This document shows, in pieces, positions 1-7,989 of a stretch of 31,182 nt of DNA. Positions within the stretch are counted from its first letter, which is position 1, and each line of letters begins with the position of its first letter. The notes under the pieces were generated by a model. That model was not told the DNA's origin, made no database searches, and saw only the letters and a list, made by a program, of their open reading frames with translations. The stretch comes from Anaerolineaceae bacterium. Its GTDB lineage: Bacteria; Chloroflexota; Anaerolineae; Anaerolineales; Anaerolineaceae. The translations under genes and the position numbers were made by a program. The DNA is taken from NCBI GenBank assembly GCA_014860845.1, contig JACZIY010000331.1, forward strand, positions 1-31,182, in the 5' to 3' direction.

Positions 1-2012
1 CCAAGCACACCGGCGATCCCGAATACGATACCGACCATCACCGGGACAATAATGGCCACCATGGCAGGGGCGATCATTTCACGCTGAGCGGCAGCGGTGC
101 TGATGGCAACACAACGGGCATAATCCGGGCGACCGGTGCCTTCGAGGATGCCTTCGATCTCTCGAAATTGACGGCGGACTTCCTCAACCATACCGGTAGC
201 CGCCCGACCAACCGCGCGCATAGTCATGGCAGAGAAGAAAAAGGCGGTGGCGGCTCCCGTGAAGAGCCCTGCCAGTACAGCCGGATTTAACAGGGAGACA
301 TTGTAAAAGTCCATGAAGTTATCCATGGTCATTTGCATGACCGGGATCATTTCACCGCGCACCAGCAATGAATCGATATGGCGAAGTTCGGAGAGAACCA
401 ACCGGATTTCTTCCAGATAGGCAGCCAGGAGTGCCATGGAGGTCAGCGCGGCTGAGCCAATCGCAAAACCTTTGCCGATGGCAGCGGTGGTATTCCCGAC
501 GGCATCGAGTTCATCGGTGCGCAGACGGACACTGCGATCCAACCCAGCCATTTCAGCGTTGCCCCCGGCGTTGTCTGCAATGGGACCATAAGCATCGGTC
601 GCCAGGGTGAATCCCAGGGTGGAGAGCATGCCCACAGCAGCGATACCGACCCCAAAAAGTCCCATCAGCAGATTATCGACCCCGCCAGCCACATAATAAC
701 TGACCATGATGCCGATGACAACGGCTGCGACCGGAATACCACCCGATTCCATGCCGACTGCCATACCTTCGATGAGGGCAGTGGCGGAGCTGGTATCAGC
801 CTGTTCGGCAATATCACGGGTGGGTTTGAAGGCGTGTGAGGTGTAATATTCGGTGGATTTTCCAATGACCAGGCCGACAGCCAGACCAGCCAGGACGCAG
901 ATCCAGACGGCGAGAAAATTGGGTATTCCCAATACATATAGCAATGGCAAAGAGAGCACAGCAATCCCGATGGAGCTGATATTTAATCCACGACTGAGCG
1001 AGGCAATCAGTTGACTCTGGTCAGCATCGTCGTGGGTGCGAACCAGATAGATGGCAATAATGGAAAGGATGATGCCCAACGCGGCCAGCACAATCGGTGC
1101 GGTGATGTACATCAGACCGGTCTCCAGTGGAGATTTGCCAGGTACTAAACCACTACCAGCCAGTGTGACCGCAGCCACACCTAAGGCAGAGGTCGCCAGG
1201 ATGGAACCCGCGTATGATTCGTACAGGTCAGCACCCATACCAGCCACATCACCGACATTGTCGCCGACGTTATCAGCGATGGTGGCTGGGTTGCGGGGAT
1301 CATCTTCGGGGATGTTGGCTTCCACTTTACCCACCAGATCAGCGCCTACATCAGCGGCTTTGGTATAGATGCCACCCCCCACGCGGGCGAAGAGTGCCTG
1401 GGTGGAAGCGCCCATCCCGAAGCTGAGCATAATGGCAGTGATCTGCGGTAAGGGGTTCGCGGTCACGCTGATGAAATTCGCGGGGAAGAGCACCGGGAAT
1501 CCAAAGTAGAGCAGGAGGAACCACAGGGTGATATCCAGCAAGGCAAAACCGACCACAACCAGACCCATGACAGCGCCGGCGCGTAAAGCAACCTGCAAGC
1601 CTGAATTCAGGCTCTTACTGGCAGCATGAGCAGCGCGGGCAGAGGCATTCGTGGCGGTCTTCATACCAAAGAAGCCACACAGACCGGAGAATAACCCGCC
1701 GGTGAGGAAAGCAAATGGCACAATGGGATTCTGCAGCTTAAAAAAGGATAGTACCAGGAAGATGACGAATAGAATGGCAAACACAATCCCGACCACGCGG
1801 TATTGGCGTGAAAGATAAGCCATGGCACCTTCCCGTACGGCCTGGGCGATGAACTTCATTTTGTCCGTGCCTTCCGACTTTTGCATCATCTGTTTGTAAA
1901 ACAGAACAGCAAATAAAAGTGCCACAATCGCTGTGATAGGTCCCAACCACCATAAAAGTGGCAAGGCTGCTCGATCAGCACCTGTTTCCGATAGTACTGT
2001 AAGGGCAGTCAT
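1..2012 (-). CDS. hppA: K+-type membrane-bound (H+ or Na+) translocating pyrophosphatase, C-terminus outside window
   Basis: Membrane-bound PPases hydrolyse pyrophosphate and pump H+ or Na+ across the cytoplasmic membrane. About 670 codons are visible, starting MTALTVLSETGAD, with many hydrophobic helices. The substrate-site motifs are intact: DVGADLVGK at about residues 221-229, then DNVGDNVGDVAGMGAD, and later TDAYGPIADNAGG. The motif GNTTAAIGKG (about 506-515) has Ala and Gly where K+-independent enzymes have Lys and Thr, so this should be the K+-dependent class (established family rule). I cannot tell H+ from Na+ pumping. The chosen ATG at 2012 has GGAGG 5 nt upstream. An in-frame ATG at 2024 (MEGT extension) has its own GGAGG 11 nt upstream and is the alternative. 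Families run to roughly 700-800 aa, so only the C-terminal end is missing. Confidence 0.96.
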   Translation of the reverse strand, partial: MTALTVLSETGADRAALPLLWWLGPITAIVALLFAVLFYKQMMQKSEGTDKMKFIAQAVREGAMAYLSRQYRVVGIVFAILFVIFLVLSFFKLQNPIVPFAFLTGGLFSGLCGFFGMKTATNASARAAHAASKSLNSGLQVALRAGAVMGLVVVGFALLDITLWFLLLYFGFPVLFPANFISVTANPLPQITAIMLSFGMGASTQALFARVGGGIYTKAADVGADLVGKVEANIPEDDPRNPATIADNVGDNVGDVAGMGADLYESYAGSILATSALGVAAVTLAGSGLVPGKSPLETGLMYITAPIVLAALGIILSIIAIYLVRTHDDADQSQLIASLSRGLNISSIGIAVLSLPLLYVLGIPNFLAVWICVLAGLAVGLVIGKSTEYYTSHAFKPTRDIAEQADTSSATALIEGMAVGMESGGIPVAAVVIGIMVSYYVAGGVDNLLMGLFGVGIAAVGMLSTLGFTLATDAYGPIADNAGGNAEMAGLDRSVRLRTDELDAVGNTTAAIGKGFAIGSAALTSMALLAAYLEEIRLVLSELRHIDSLLVRGEMIPVMQMTMDNFMDFYNVSLLNPAVLAGLFTGAATAFFFSAMTMRAVGRAATGMVEEVRRQFREIEGILEGTGRPDYARCVAISTAAAQREMIAPAMVAIIVPVMVGIVFGIAGVL

Positions 2013-2248
2013 AGTTCCCTCCATAAATAAAATTTCCTCCATTTTTAATTTTGTTTCTGCTTATACCAAACAAACACCCGGGGTGGTTTAATTAGAGCAG
2101 TTTCTATTCAATTGTTAATTGTCTGACAAGGAAACTAATTATATCGGATTTTGGAGGAGTCTGGAATGTTGTCAAAGGTTTATGCTGATTTGAACAATAA
2201 AAAAATCCTAGAAAATGTGCTGCACGTCCGTGCCCTCATGAGACGATC

Positions 2249-2740
2249 GTGGAGATGGTCGCCAGCAGCTGGGTCTTGCTCAACCAGGATCTGCGCTTCT
2301 GCTTGCTGGCGATGACGGAGACGACCGAATTGATACGCGCGCTGGGGGAACAGGCGGTGCAAGGTGGTGTTCTGCAGGGGGTGCAGATCTGGCAGGCGAG
2401 CGATGTCTGGATGCCACGCTGGCGTGAGATCGAAAAGACCCGCAAGGAAGCGTTGGAAGATTGGCTGGCGCTGGGTTGCGCGGATGAGAGCCGGTTGAGC
2501 GCGCTGGTGAACGCGGATGGCGTGCTGGAGGTGTTCCGCTTGCCTAGGCAGATCGAACCGCCGTTGCAATTGGATGCAGAGGGGAATCTGCATCTGCCGT
2601 ACTGGATTGTGAACGCACATCCATTGGATTTGCTGGGCAGGCGGATGCAGTTGCCATTGATGGACATGGAGCAGGAGCAGGTGGTGAGGGGGTTGCGCTG
2701 GACGGGGGGAAATTTAGTTGTTGAGTTCAAAAGTTCATGA
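2249..2740 (+). CDS. hypothetical protein, possibly a remnant
   Basis: No family recognised. The 163-residue frame is GC-rich and has a protein-like composition: an acidic/amphipathic middle and an ordered C-terminal part with LPYWIVNAHPLDLLG. The antisense frames are rich in Arg, Gln, Cys and Ser and look like shadows. The start is uncertain: GTG at 2249, ATG at 2255 and ATG at 2312 (MTETTELIRALGEQ) are all in frame and none has a convincing ribosome site. A different frame beginning ATG at 2166 runs into the same region (MLSKVYADLNNKKILENV), so the 5' end may be frameshifted. The stop codon lies inside a short GTTCA tandem repeat. It could be the truncated C-terminal part of a larger gene. 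Confidence 0.45.
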   Translation: MEMVASSWVLLNQDLRFCLLAMTETTELIRALGEQAVQGGVLQGVQIWQASDVWMPRWREIEKTRKEALEDWLALGCADESRLSALVNADGVLEVFRLPRQIEPPLQLDAEGNLHLPYWIVNAHPLDLLGRRMQLPLMDMEQEQVVRGLRWTGGNLVVEFKSS

Positions 2741-2747
2741 GTTCATA
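2722..2747 (+). repeat. 8-bp tandem repeat over a stop codon
   Basis: Three GTTCA cores spaced 8 bp apart (GTTCAAAA, GTTCATGA, GTTCATAT). The TGA of the preceding ORF lies in the second unit. Confidence 0.6.
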
Positions 2748-2750
2748 TGG

Positions 2751-2838
2751 GGTAGGGGTAAAGCATTTGATCATTGGTATGGTTGACCACCCGGAATTTT
2801 GAAATCAAATGCTTTACCCGGATGGGGTGGCCGTCCGT
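2751..2838 (+). repeat. hairpin repeat element, copy A
   Basis: Perfect 15-bp arms GGTAAAGCATTTGAT (2757-2771) and ATCAAATGCTTTACC (2804-2818) enclose a 32-nt loop containing CCACCCGGAATTTTGA. The left flank is GGTAGGGG and the right flank is CGGATGGGGTGGCCGTC. Copy B at 3971-4066 has the same design with a different, covarying stem sequence. Confidence 0.8.
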
Positions 2839-2851
2839 TCATGCCATCCAC

Positions 2852-2930
2852 GAACCCACAGGATGATATGGGATCCCGAACCCACAGGGTGATATTCACG
2901 ATTTCGATTGTGAAAATTTCGTTGATGAAG
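2852..2930 (+). repeat. mosaic intergenic repeat block
   Basis: CGAACCCACAGG occurs twice in tandem here. CCACAGGGTGATATTCACGA (2882-2901) resembles 3879-3900, and GATTGTGAAAATTTCGTTG (from 2906) resembles 4094-4118. No coding potential is seen. Confidence 0.55.
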
Positions 2931-2948
2931 AATTTGTTGGATTGGGTT

Positions 2949-2979
2949 CGTAGGGGCGGGTTCCGAACCCGCCCCTACG
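2949..2979 (+). repeat. GTAGGGGCG-type palindrome
   Basis: Perfect inverted repeat with 15-nt arms, CGTAGGGGCGGGTTC and its complement, separated by one C. Related palindromes lie at 4204-4232 and 23552-23583, with a half-copy at 4140-4161. It sits upstream of the DUF5995 gene. The lack of a T-run argues against a classic terminator. Confidence 0.85.
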
Positions 2980-3055
2980 CTTCCACGTTTGATTGACTTG
3001 TGCCTTTAAAATCTTTACAATGCGAATATTCAATTCTTTTTGGTGGTGGAATTTT

Positions 3056-3748
3056 ATGGAATATACAAATGACCGGGTGATACAACAAATGCAGACCTTG
3101 ATCCAGCATTGGACGGACAGCCAGGATTCGCGCTGCATTTTTCTGAGGTGTTATCAATTGATGACCCACAACACGCTGCAAGCCATTGAACGGGATGAAT
3201 CCTACGATTCCAATTGGGTGCACCAGCTGCTCAAGCGCTTTGCCGATTATTATTTTTTTGCCCTGGATGCGTATGAAACCGATCCGCAGGCTGCACCTAT
3301 GGTCTGGCAGCTGGCGCATAATGCCACCCGCAATCCCAAAGCAATGGCGATCCAATCCCTGTTATTGGGGGTGAATGCGCATATCAATTATGATCTGGTC
3401 CTGACGCTGGTGGATGTCCTCTCACCGGAATGGAACGCCCTGGATGAAGTGCAACGTGAGAACCGGCATAGCGATCACGACCGCGTCAATACGATCATCG
3501 CTGCCTCGATCGATGCGGTTCAGGATGATATCCTCGAACCGGCCATGCCAATCATGGAGTTTATCGATGATGTCTTTGGTTCTCTGGACGAATATTTGAT
3601 TTCACATTTGATCCGCCATTGGCGAAATGACGTTTGGAAGCATGCCACGCAATTATTGAGCATTGAAAACATGGATTATAGAGCAGCATTGATTGCCCAG
3701 GTGGAAGAGGATGCGTTGAAGATTGGAAGGTTGATTTATAGGGGGTAG
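3056..3748 (+). CDS. DUF5995 family protein
   Basis: This 230-residue soluble helical protein matches DUF5995, a family of unknown function. It carries the signature LLLGVNAHINYDL at about residues 102-114, preceded by WQLAHNATRNPKAMAIQ. Further along come conserved His/Asp pairs (RHSDHDRVN) and a helical C-terminus (LISHLIRHWRNDVWKHA). I chose the ATG at 3056 because GGTGGTGG lies just upstream. The frame is open 21 codons further up to a TTG at 2993, but that stretch has no such site. The His/Asn-rich helices may bind a metal or small ligand, but this is speculation. It stands alone, with repeat-filled spacers on both sides. Name confidence is good; function is unknown. Confidence 0.85.
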   Translation: MEYTNDRVIQQMQTLIQHWTDSQDSRCIFLRCYQLMTHNTLQAIERDESYDSNWVHQLLKRFADYYFFALDAYETDPQAAPMVWQLAHNATRNPKAMAIQSLLLGVNAHINYDLVLTLVDVLSPEWNALDEVQRENRHSDHDRVNTIIAASIDAVQDDILEPAMPIMEFIDDVFGSLDEYLISHLIRHWRNDVWKHATQLLSIENMDYRAALIAQVEEDALKIGRLIYRG

Positions 3749-3759
3749 GGATCAGGGAA

Positions 3760-3782
3760 GAGTTGAAAGTTGAAAGTTGACA
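3760..3782 (+). repeat. TTGAAAG microsatellite
   Basis: About three 7-bp units (GAGTTGAAAGTTGAAAGTTGA), beginning 12 bp after the DUF5995 stop codon. Confidence 0.7.
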
Positions 3783-3831
3783 GGCAAATATCGGGCATCC
3801 GAGAACGAGTGTGATGGCAAAAGAATGACCG

Positions 3832-3877
3832 GGGATGGGCCGTCAACGAATTTTGAGCGATGGACAAGGGTATGATA
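3832..3877 (+). repeat. GGGCCGTCAACGAA mosaic repeat, copy 1
   Basis: GGATGGGCCGTCAACGAA, then TTTTGAGCGATGG and AAGGGTATGAT. Compare 4049-4080 (copy 2) and 23453-23498 (copy 3). Confidence 0.65.
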
Positions 3878-3970
3878 CCCACAGGGTAATATAATCCACG
3901 ATGGCAAAGGGCATGATATGCACGAATAAAAAACCCATCGTGATTCATCCGCGGGATGGTGGGGTGGTTT

Positions 3971-4066
3971 GGTAGGGGTAGGGGCAAAGCATTGGATATC
4001 GAAATGCCGGGTGGATAACGATGTTCATTATCCAATGCTTTGCCCGTACGGATGGTGGGCCGTCAA
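3971..4066 (+). repeat. hairpin repeat element, copy B (loop inverted relative to copy A)
   Basis: Perfect 17-bp arms GGGCAAAGCATTGGATA (3982-3998) and its complement (4029-4045) enclose a 30-nt loop. The reverse complement of this loop, containing CCACCCGGCATTTCGA, matches the copy A loop. The flanks (GGTAGGGG on the left, CGGATGG...GGCCGTC on the right) keep the same orientation as in copy A. Confidence 0.8.
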
Positions 4067-4139
4067 CGAAAAAATAACGAATAAACGAATACCGATTGTG
4101 TAAATTTCGTTGATGGGGTTAATTGCATGACCGGAAGGT

Positions 4140-4161
4140 GCGTTCGGTCAAACGCCCCTAC
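4140..4161 (+). repeat. half GTAGGGGCG palindrome
   Basis: GCGTTCGGTCAAACGCCCCTAC keeps the right arm and loop of the palindrome at 23552-23583 but has lost the left GTAGGG end. Confidence 0.6.
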
Positions 4162-4203
4162 ATTGCCAAACGCCTCTATGGGTTGGGAATCGATGGATTG
4201 TGC

Positions 4204-4232
4204 GTAGGGGCGGGTTTCTAACCCGCTCCTAC
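4204..4232 (+). repeat. GTAGGGGCG-type palindrome
   Basis: GTAGGGGCGGGTT and AACCCGCTCCTAC pair around a short TCT loop with one mismatch. It is the same family as 2949-2979. Confidence 0.8.
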
Positions 4233-4314
4233 AAAACACGATTCGCACAAGGGAGGGTGAAAGTCTTATCAAAAAACCAAAAATCTGGGAAATTCACGAT
4301 TCTAATATCTTCAA

Positions 4315-5205
4315 CTAATCAATGGTAGTTTTGTTTTTTTTCTTATCAGCATACATTAATTCGTCAGCCTTCGTGATCAAACTTTCCAGAGTGTCAGTTG
4401 ATGTAGGCACCACACCACCTAAAGAGCATTGCACAGCAAGCTCGCCATGATCAGTTTTGTAAGGCAGGTGGTTGAGAACTTCTCTTACTTTAAAAAGCAC
4501 TCTTTCAATCGATTCTTGAGTCACTTCATTCAAGAGTACTAAAAATTCATCGCCTCCCCAGCGTCCAACAATATCTGCCTGTCTAAGTTGGTTCTTTAAA
4601 CGTGAACCGATACCTACCAGAATTTGATCTCCAATAGGATGACCATATTGATCATTGACCTGTTTAAAATTGTCCACATCGATAAAGATGAACCCAAAAG
4701 GATAGTTATATAGCTTAAAATCACGAAACCATGTTTCAATAAATTTTTCTAACCCTGCGCGGTTATAAACCTCGGTTAATTTATCCAAAAAAGCCACATC
4801 GGATAATTCCCGAATGTGTGCTTGCGCAAATTTTAAATTAGAGATGTCATGGAATATTTCAACAGCTCCCAACACTTCCCCACCTTCTTGCATCGGCATG
4901 GCTTGTACCAGTACCGGGACTCTTTGCCCCAATTTATGCAGCATGAAAACCTCTGCCTGGCGAGGATTGCCATCCTGGATGGTGCCCAGTAATGGACATC
5001 GGTCGCCACATAATTCATTTCCATTTTCGTCTACGTGATTCAGGAAATAAGAACATTTGGTTCCAACTACATCATCTGCTTTAAAACCACTTAATCGTTC
5101 AGCGCCTTTATTCCAATAGGTGATGGTACGCTCCTTATCCACGAAATACACACCTGAGGAGATATTGTCTAATATTTTTGAATAGAATTCCTGATAATTC
5201 TTCAT
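4315..5205 (-). CDS. PAS-GGDEF diguanylate cyclase
   Basis: Diguanylate cyclases make the second messenger c-di-GMP from two GTP. This 296-residue protein has no membrane segment, so it should be cytoplasmic. An N-terminal PAS domain (about 5-125, WNKGAERLSGF...) is followed by a complete GGDEF domain (about 135-293). The active-site motif GGDEF is intact at 217-221, and the inhibitory I-site RxxD (RQAD) lies exactly five residues before it, so product feedback inhibition is expected. The PAS domain carries Cys51, Cys66 and Cys70 in a GTKCSYFL...ELCGDRCPL arrangement, which could bind metal or sense redox. The ATG at 5205 follows an AGGA site. It lies 66 nt downstream of the glycoside hydrolase on the same strand, probably as part of one transcription unit. 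Confidence 0.93.
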   Translation of the reverse strand: MKNYQEFYSKILDNISSGVYFVDKERTITYWNKGAERLSGFKADDVVGTKCSYFLNHVDENGNELCGDRCPLLGTIQDGNPRQAEVFMLHKLGQRVPVLVQAMPMQEGGEVLGAVEIFHDISNLKFAQAHIRELSDVAFLDKLTEVYNRAGLEKFIETWFRDFKLYNYPFGFIFIDVDNFKQVNDQYGHPIGDQILVGIGSRLKNQLRQADIVGRWGGDEFLVLLNEVTQESIERVLFKVREVLNHLPYKTDHGELAVQCSLGGVVPTSTDTLESLITKADELMYADKKKNKTTID

Positions 5206-5271
5206 AAGTATATTTTCCTGTGTCTACTCGGATGATGGCAGAGATTTTATAATTAGATTAATTATATTGTA

Positions 5272-7977
5272 TTAACCTTTTGATTCAACATGCAATTCGC
5301 CTGATCCAATCAACATGATTTCCAGGACGCCGGGATAACGCAGGTGGGCTTCAATGGGATTTCCATTCCAGTGGACGCTGTAGGTGTGATCCGGATTCAG
5401 CACCGCGATAGCCAGCCAGGGACGGTCGCTACTAAGGTGTTGGAGGGTTGCCTGGAGGCTGGTGTGGTCTTCAGCGACGGTCAGGCTATCGATCCAGGTA
5501 TCAAAGCCGCAGGTGAGGGTGCCGGGCTGATGGTAAGCCTGGAACCAGGCCAGCACCGGGGTGGAGAGACCACCGAAGTGGTGCCAACCCGCCCCACGCC
5601 TGGAGGCTACGATGAAGTGCTCGAAGCAGTGGTAGCTCTCCTCGACTTCGCTTTTCCACAACTCCAGGGCGGTGTGGGCGATGCGAAAGGCCAGGTCAGC
5701 ATGCCCCAGGTCGAGCAGCGCTTTCCACAGGAACCACTGGTAGGGGAACCAGACGGCTCCGTTCCAGTAACCATCAGAGCGGTAATAAGGCGCGCTCTGA
5801 TCGACCGACACCAGGCCGATCGGGCTCCACATGTGCTGCGGGGAGAACATGCACTCCAGCATGCGCTGCTCCTGTTGCGGGGTGCAGATCCCAGCAAACA
5901 GAGGGCTGATGCCATCCAGACCCAGGTTGAAGTTTTCCCCGCTGGCATGCCGCAGGATCTCGGCGGGTTGTCCGTTCTCATCATGGAGGATATAACTGAA
6001 GACCCCGGCGGTTGGGTCCCAGGCATGCTGCTGCAGCGCCTCCGTGAAGGCAGCGATATCCGCTTGATAATCTTTGACATCCTCCGGCAATTGCAGGGCT
6101 TGAGACATCTGCTGCAATATTTTGGACGTGCGGATGGCATGCGCAGTGTTGACTACCGGTGTAGCACGCTTTTCGAACTGCTGCTGCTGGACATGCACCT
6201 GGGCGGGGTAATCATCCCAACCGGCGGAATTGTAGAAATAATCCCAGGTTTTGAGCAGGTTGGATTTCAGGCTGCGAGTGGTGGAGCTGCCCAGTCGCCC
6301 GGCCAGGAACAGGTACATCTGGCGTAGCCGTGGATAGAAGTGCTCCAGCAGCTCACGGGATTGGGTGCGGTTCCAGAGTTCCTGAAAGGCGTAAATCTGC
6401 ACCGGGACCGGGCTGCCATGCTGGATGAAGGCTGCCTGCGGGTCGCCGGGTGGGGTGGTATAGGCATGCAAACAGTCGATGGCGCGCGGCATATCGATGG
6501 ATTGCAAACCCAGGCTGATGAAACCGGAGTCCCAGGTGTACAGGCAGTCCCAGCGTTTACCAGGGGTGAAGTGGCGTATATAGCGTCGGCGGGTATAGAC
6601 TGGGTAAATAACATTAGTGAGGAGGGTGGCTGCCATGCGCGCCAGGCTGAAGTGGTAGGCCTGCCCGGAAGGGTTGCTTTCGAAGGACACCACCTTTTTC
6701 CGAGCGGTCTGAGAGGTGTTTTCCAACTCAGGGTCATTGGGGTCAAAGCGCTCGAGAAGTTCACGCACATTGGCTTCTGTACCCTGGCAGACCAATCCGT
6801 ACAGCACCACTGTGGAATGCGGTGGCAGTATCACCGGCCGGAGGAAAATATTGGTAAAATGCCCGGCATTGTCCGTATGGATCTCTTTTTTGACGTGATC
6901 GGTGACGTAGTATGGCAGGCTGCGATCGATTTCAGAGGCGAAGAACTGGCGTACCTCGGACGAGTTTCCACCCCAGGCCAGGCCGAAGGTAGTAGGTGCA
7001 TCATCGTACTGTAATAGCAGGGAGTTCTCCTGGGGTCCGGGCTGTAAGGTGGGCACAGGGTTCCAGTGATGGGGAGAGAAATGCACGTTGGCTCGCTGAG
7101 CTGCTTCCAGTATTACGAATCCATCCAGTTCCAGGGCTGTGCCACCCTGCGAAACCAACTCGAAGGTCATTTCACCGGAGGGTACAACGCCCAACGAGAT
7201 AGGCAATAAAGCGAAATCTTCTGATTGTGGAAAGGTAATCTGATGGACGGGCAATCCCTGGATGCTGAAGGAGGTATGTCCTTTGGATGCCCGGTAGCGC
7301 ACCAGCAGCAGTCCATCTGCCAGGATGTTTGGAAGGCTGAGCGTATAACGGACTCGATCATCCGCTTCGGCCCCAAATCCTGTACCAATCCCGTTGCCAT
7401 TCACAAATCCATGCTGCCTGATCTCTCCCCGGGTCCAGCCGTCATACACCAGGGTGTCGCTTGGATGAGGGGTGGCAAACTGCAGATCGTGAAAGTCGAG
7501 TGCATCGATCCAGACTGAGCCGGGGGGTAAGCGCACATTGCAGGGGATGAGGGCTTCTTCGGAATAGGCGCGCAATGGTGGAAAATCCAGGTACGCCATG
7601 TAATGCAGTACGGTATGCTGTGACCGGGATGTATTGTTTACGAATTCGCAACGCACCACCCGGCTGTGCGCATCATCCCCCTGCCAGGGAAAGAAAGCCA
7701 CGTCGCAAAATACCTGATCCTTCCATTCGAGTTCGTAGCGATAGGAGAAATAGCCCAATCCTGGTGCTGCTTCCCAGGGGTGATAGCCGGATGCCCATTG
7801 TGTGTGCGGGACAGTGACGCGGTGGCGGTAATAACCCGGGAAGACGCTCAGGTCAAAACGAATGCCTTTCGTAATATCGGGAATATGTGAAATGCCGTTG
7901 TACTTCTTGCTGTAAGGTCCCCAGGCGGGTAGGCGCAGGTCGTGGGAGAAAGAGGGTGGGAGGGTTATATCAGTCAT
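5272..7977 (-). CDS. GH63/MGH1-like (alpha/alpha)6-barrel glycoside hydrolase
   Basis: This 901-residue protein has no signal peptide. The C-terminal half is an (alpha/alpha)6 barrel of the GH63/mannosylglycerate-hydrolase type: RWDCLYTWDSGFISLGLQSID (about 475-495), GWDDYP (586-591), SDGYWNGAVWFPYQ (734-747) and YHCFEHF (782-788) before GAGWHHFGGL. By family analogy the Asp of GWDDYP is the general acid and Glu786 the base. The N-terminal half is beta-rich. Residues about 190-295 resemble a CBM6/CBM35-type sandwich inserted in it. Possible substrates are a compatible solute such as a glucosyl- or mannosyl-glycerate, or an alpha-glucan; the sequence does not decide. It starts 12 nt after the stop of the upstream diguanylate cyclase gene, implying co-transcription. 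Confidence 0.85.
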   Translation of the reverse strand: MTDITLPPSFSHDLRLPAWGPYSKKYNGISHIPDITKGIRFDLSVFPGYYRHRVTVPHTQWASGYHPWEAAPGLGYFSYRYELEWKDQVFCDVAFFPWQGDDAHSRVVRCEFVNNTSRSQHTVLHYMAYLDFPPLRAYSEEALIPCNVRLPPGSVWIDALDFHDLQFATPHPSDTLVYDGWTRGEIRQHGFVNGNGIGTGFGAEADDRVRYTLSLPNILADGLLLVRYRASKGHTSFSIQGLPVHQITFPQSEDFALLPISLGVVPSGEMTFELVSQGGTALELDGFVILEAAQRANVHFSPHHWNPVPTLQPGPQENSLLLQYDDAPTTFGLAWGGNSSEVRQFFASEIDRSLPYYVTDHVKKEIHTDNAGHFTNIFLRPVILPPHSTVVLYGLVCQGTEANVRELLERFDPNDPELENTSQTARKKVVSFESNPSGQAYHFSLARMAATLLTNVIYPVYTRRRYIRHFTPGKRWDCLYTWDSGFISLGLQSIDMPRAIDCLHAYTTPPGDPQAAFIQHGSPVPVQIYAFQELWNRTQSRELLEHFYPRLRQMYLFLAGRLGSSTTRSLKSNLLKTWDYFYNSAGWDDYPAQVHVQQQQFEKRATPVVNTAHAIRTSKILQQMSQALQLPEDVKDYQADIAAFTEALQQHAWDPTAGVFSYILHDENGQPAEILRHASGENFNLGLDGISPLFAGICTPQQEQRMLECMFSPQHMWSPIGLVSVDQSAPYYRSDGYWNGAVWFPYQWFLWKALLDLGHADLAFRIAHTALELWKSEVEESYHCFEHFIVASRRGAGWHHFGGLSTPVLAWFQAYHQPGTLTCGFDTWIDSLTVAEDHTSLQATLQHLSSDRPWLAIAVLNPDHTYSVHWNGNPIEAHLRYPGVLEIMLIGSGELHVESKG

Positions 7978-7989
7978 GTAGTTATATCT

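Larger units (their letters stand above)
3749..4314. other. 566-bp gene-free, repeat-packed spacer
   Basis: No credible gene on either strand. It holds a TTGAAAG microsatellite (3760-3782), two copies of a GGGCCGTCAACGAA block, hairpin element copy B, a half palindrome at 4140-4161 and a full palindrome at 4204-4232. The short ORFs here have repeat-derived, low-complexity translations. Confidence 0.7.

Noticed and set aside
1051..1368. Plus-strand frame of 105 codons within hppA
   Set aside because: It is antisense to conserved pyrophosphatase motifs (DVGADLVGK, NVGDNVGDVAGMGAD).
2180..2730. Minus-strand frames of 146 and 164 codons opposite the hypothetical ORF at 2249
   Set aside because: Their translations are rich in Arg, Gln, Cys and Ser with no ordered pattern; the plus strand looks more protein-like. 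This remains a modest-confidence choice.
2949..2979. The GTAGGGGCG palindrome as a rho-independent terminator
   Set aside because: No T-run follows on either strand and it lies upstream of a gene start; a dispersed repeat explains it better.
2751..4232. CRISPR array suspected from clustered palindromes
   Set aside because: Spacing is irregular, the repeats differ, and there are no equal-length spacers or cas genes.
5344..7014. Long plus-strand frames opposite the glycoside hydrolase (for example 327 and 224 codons)
   Set aside because: They lie antisense to a 901-residue gene with clear family motifs and have Gly/Arg/Gln-rich shadow composition and no ribosome sites.
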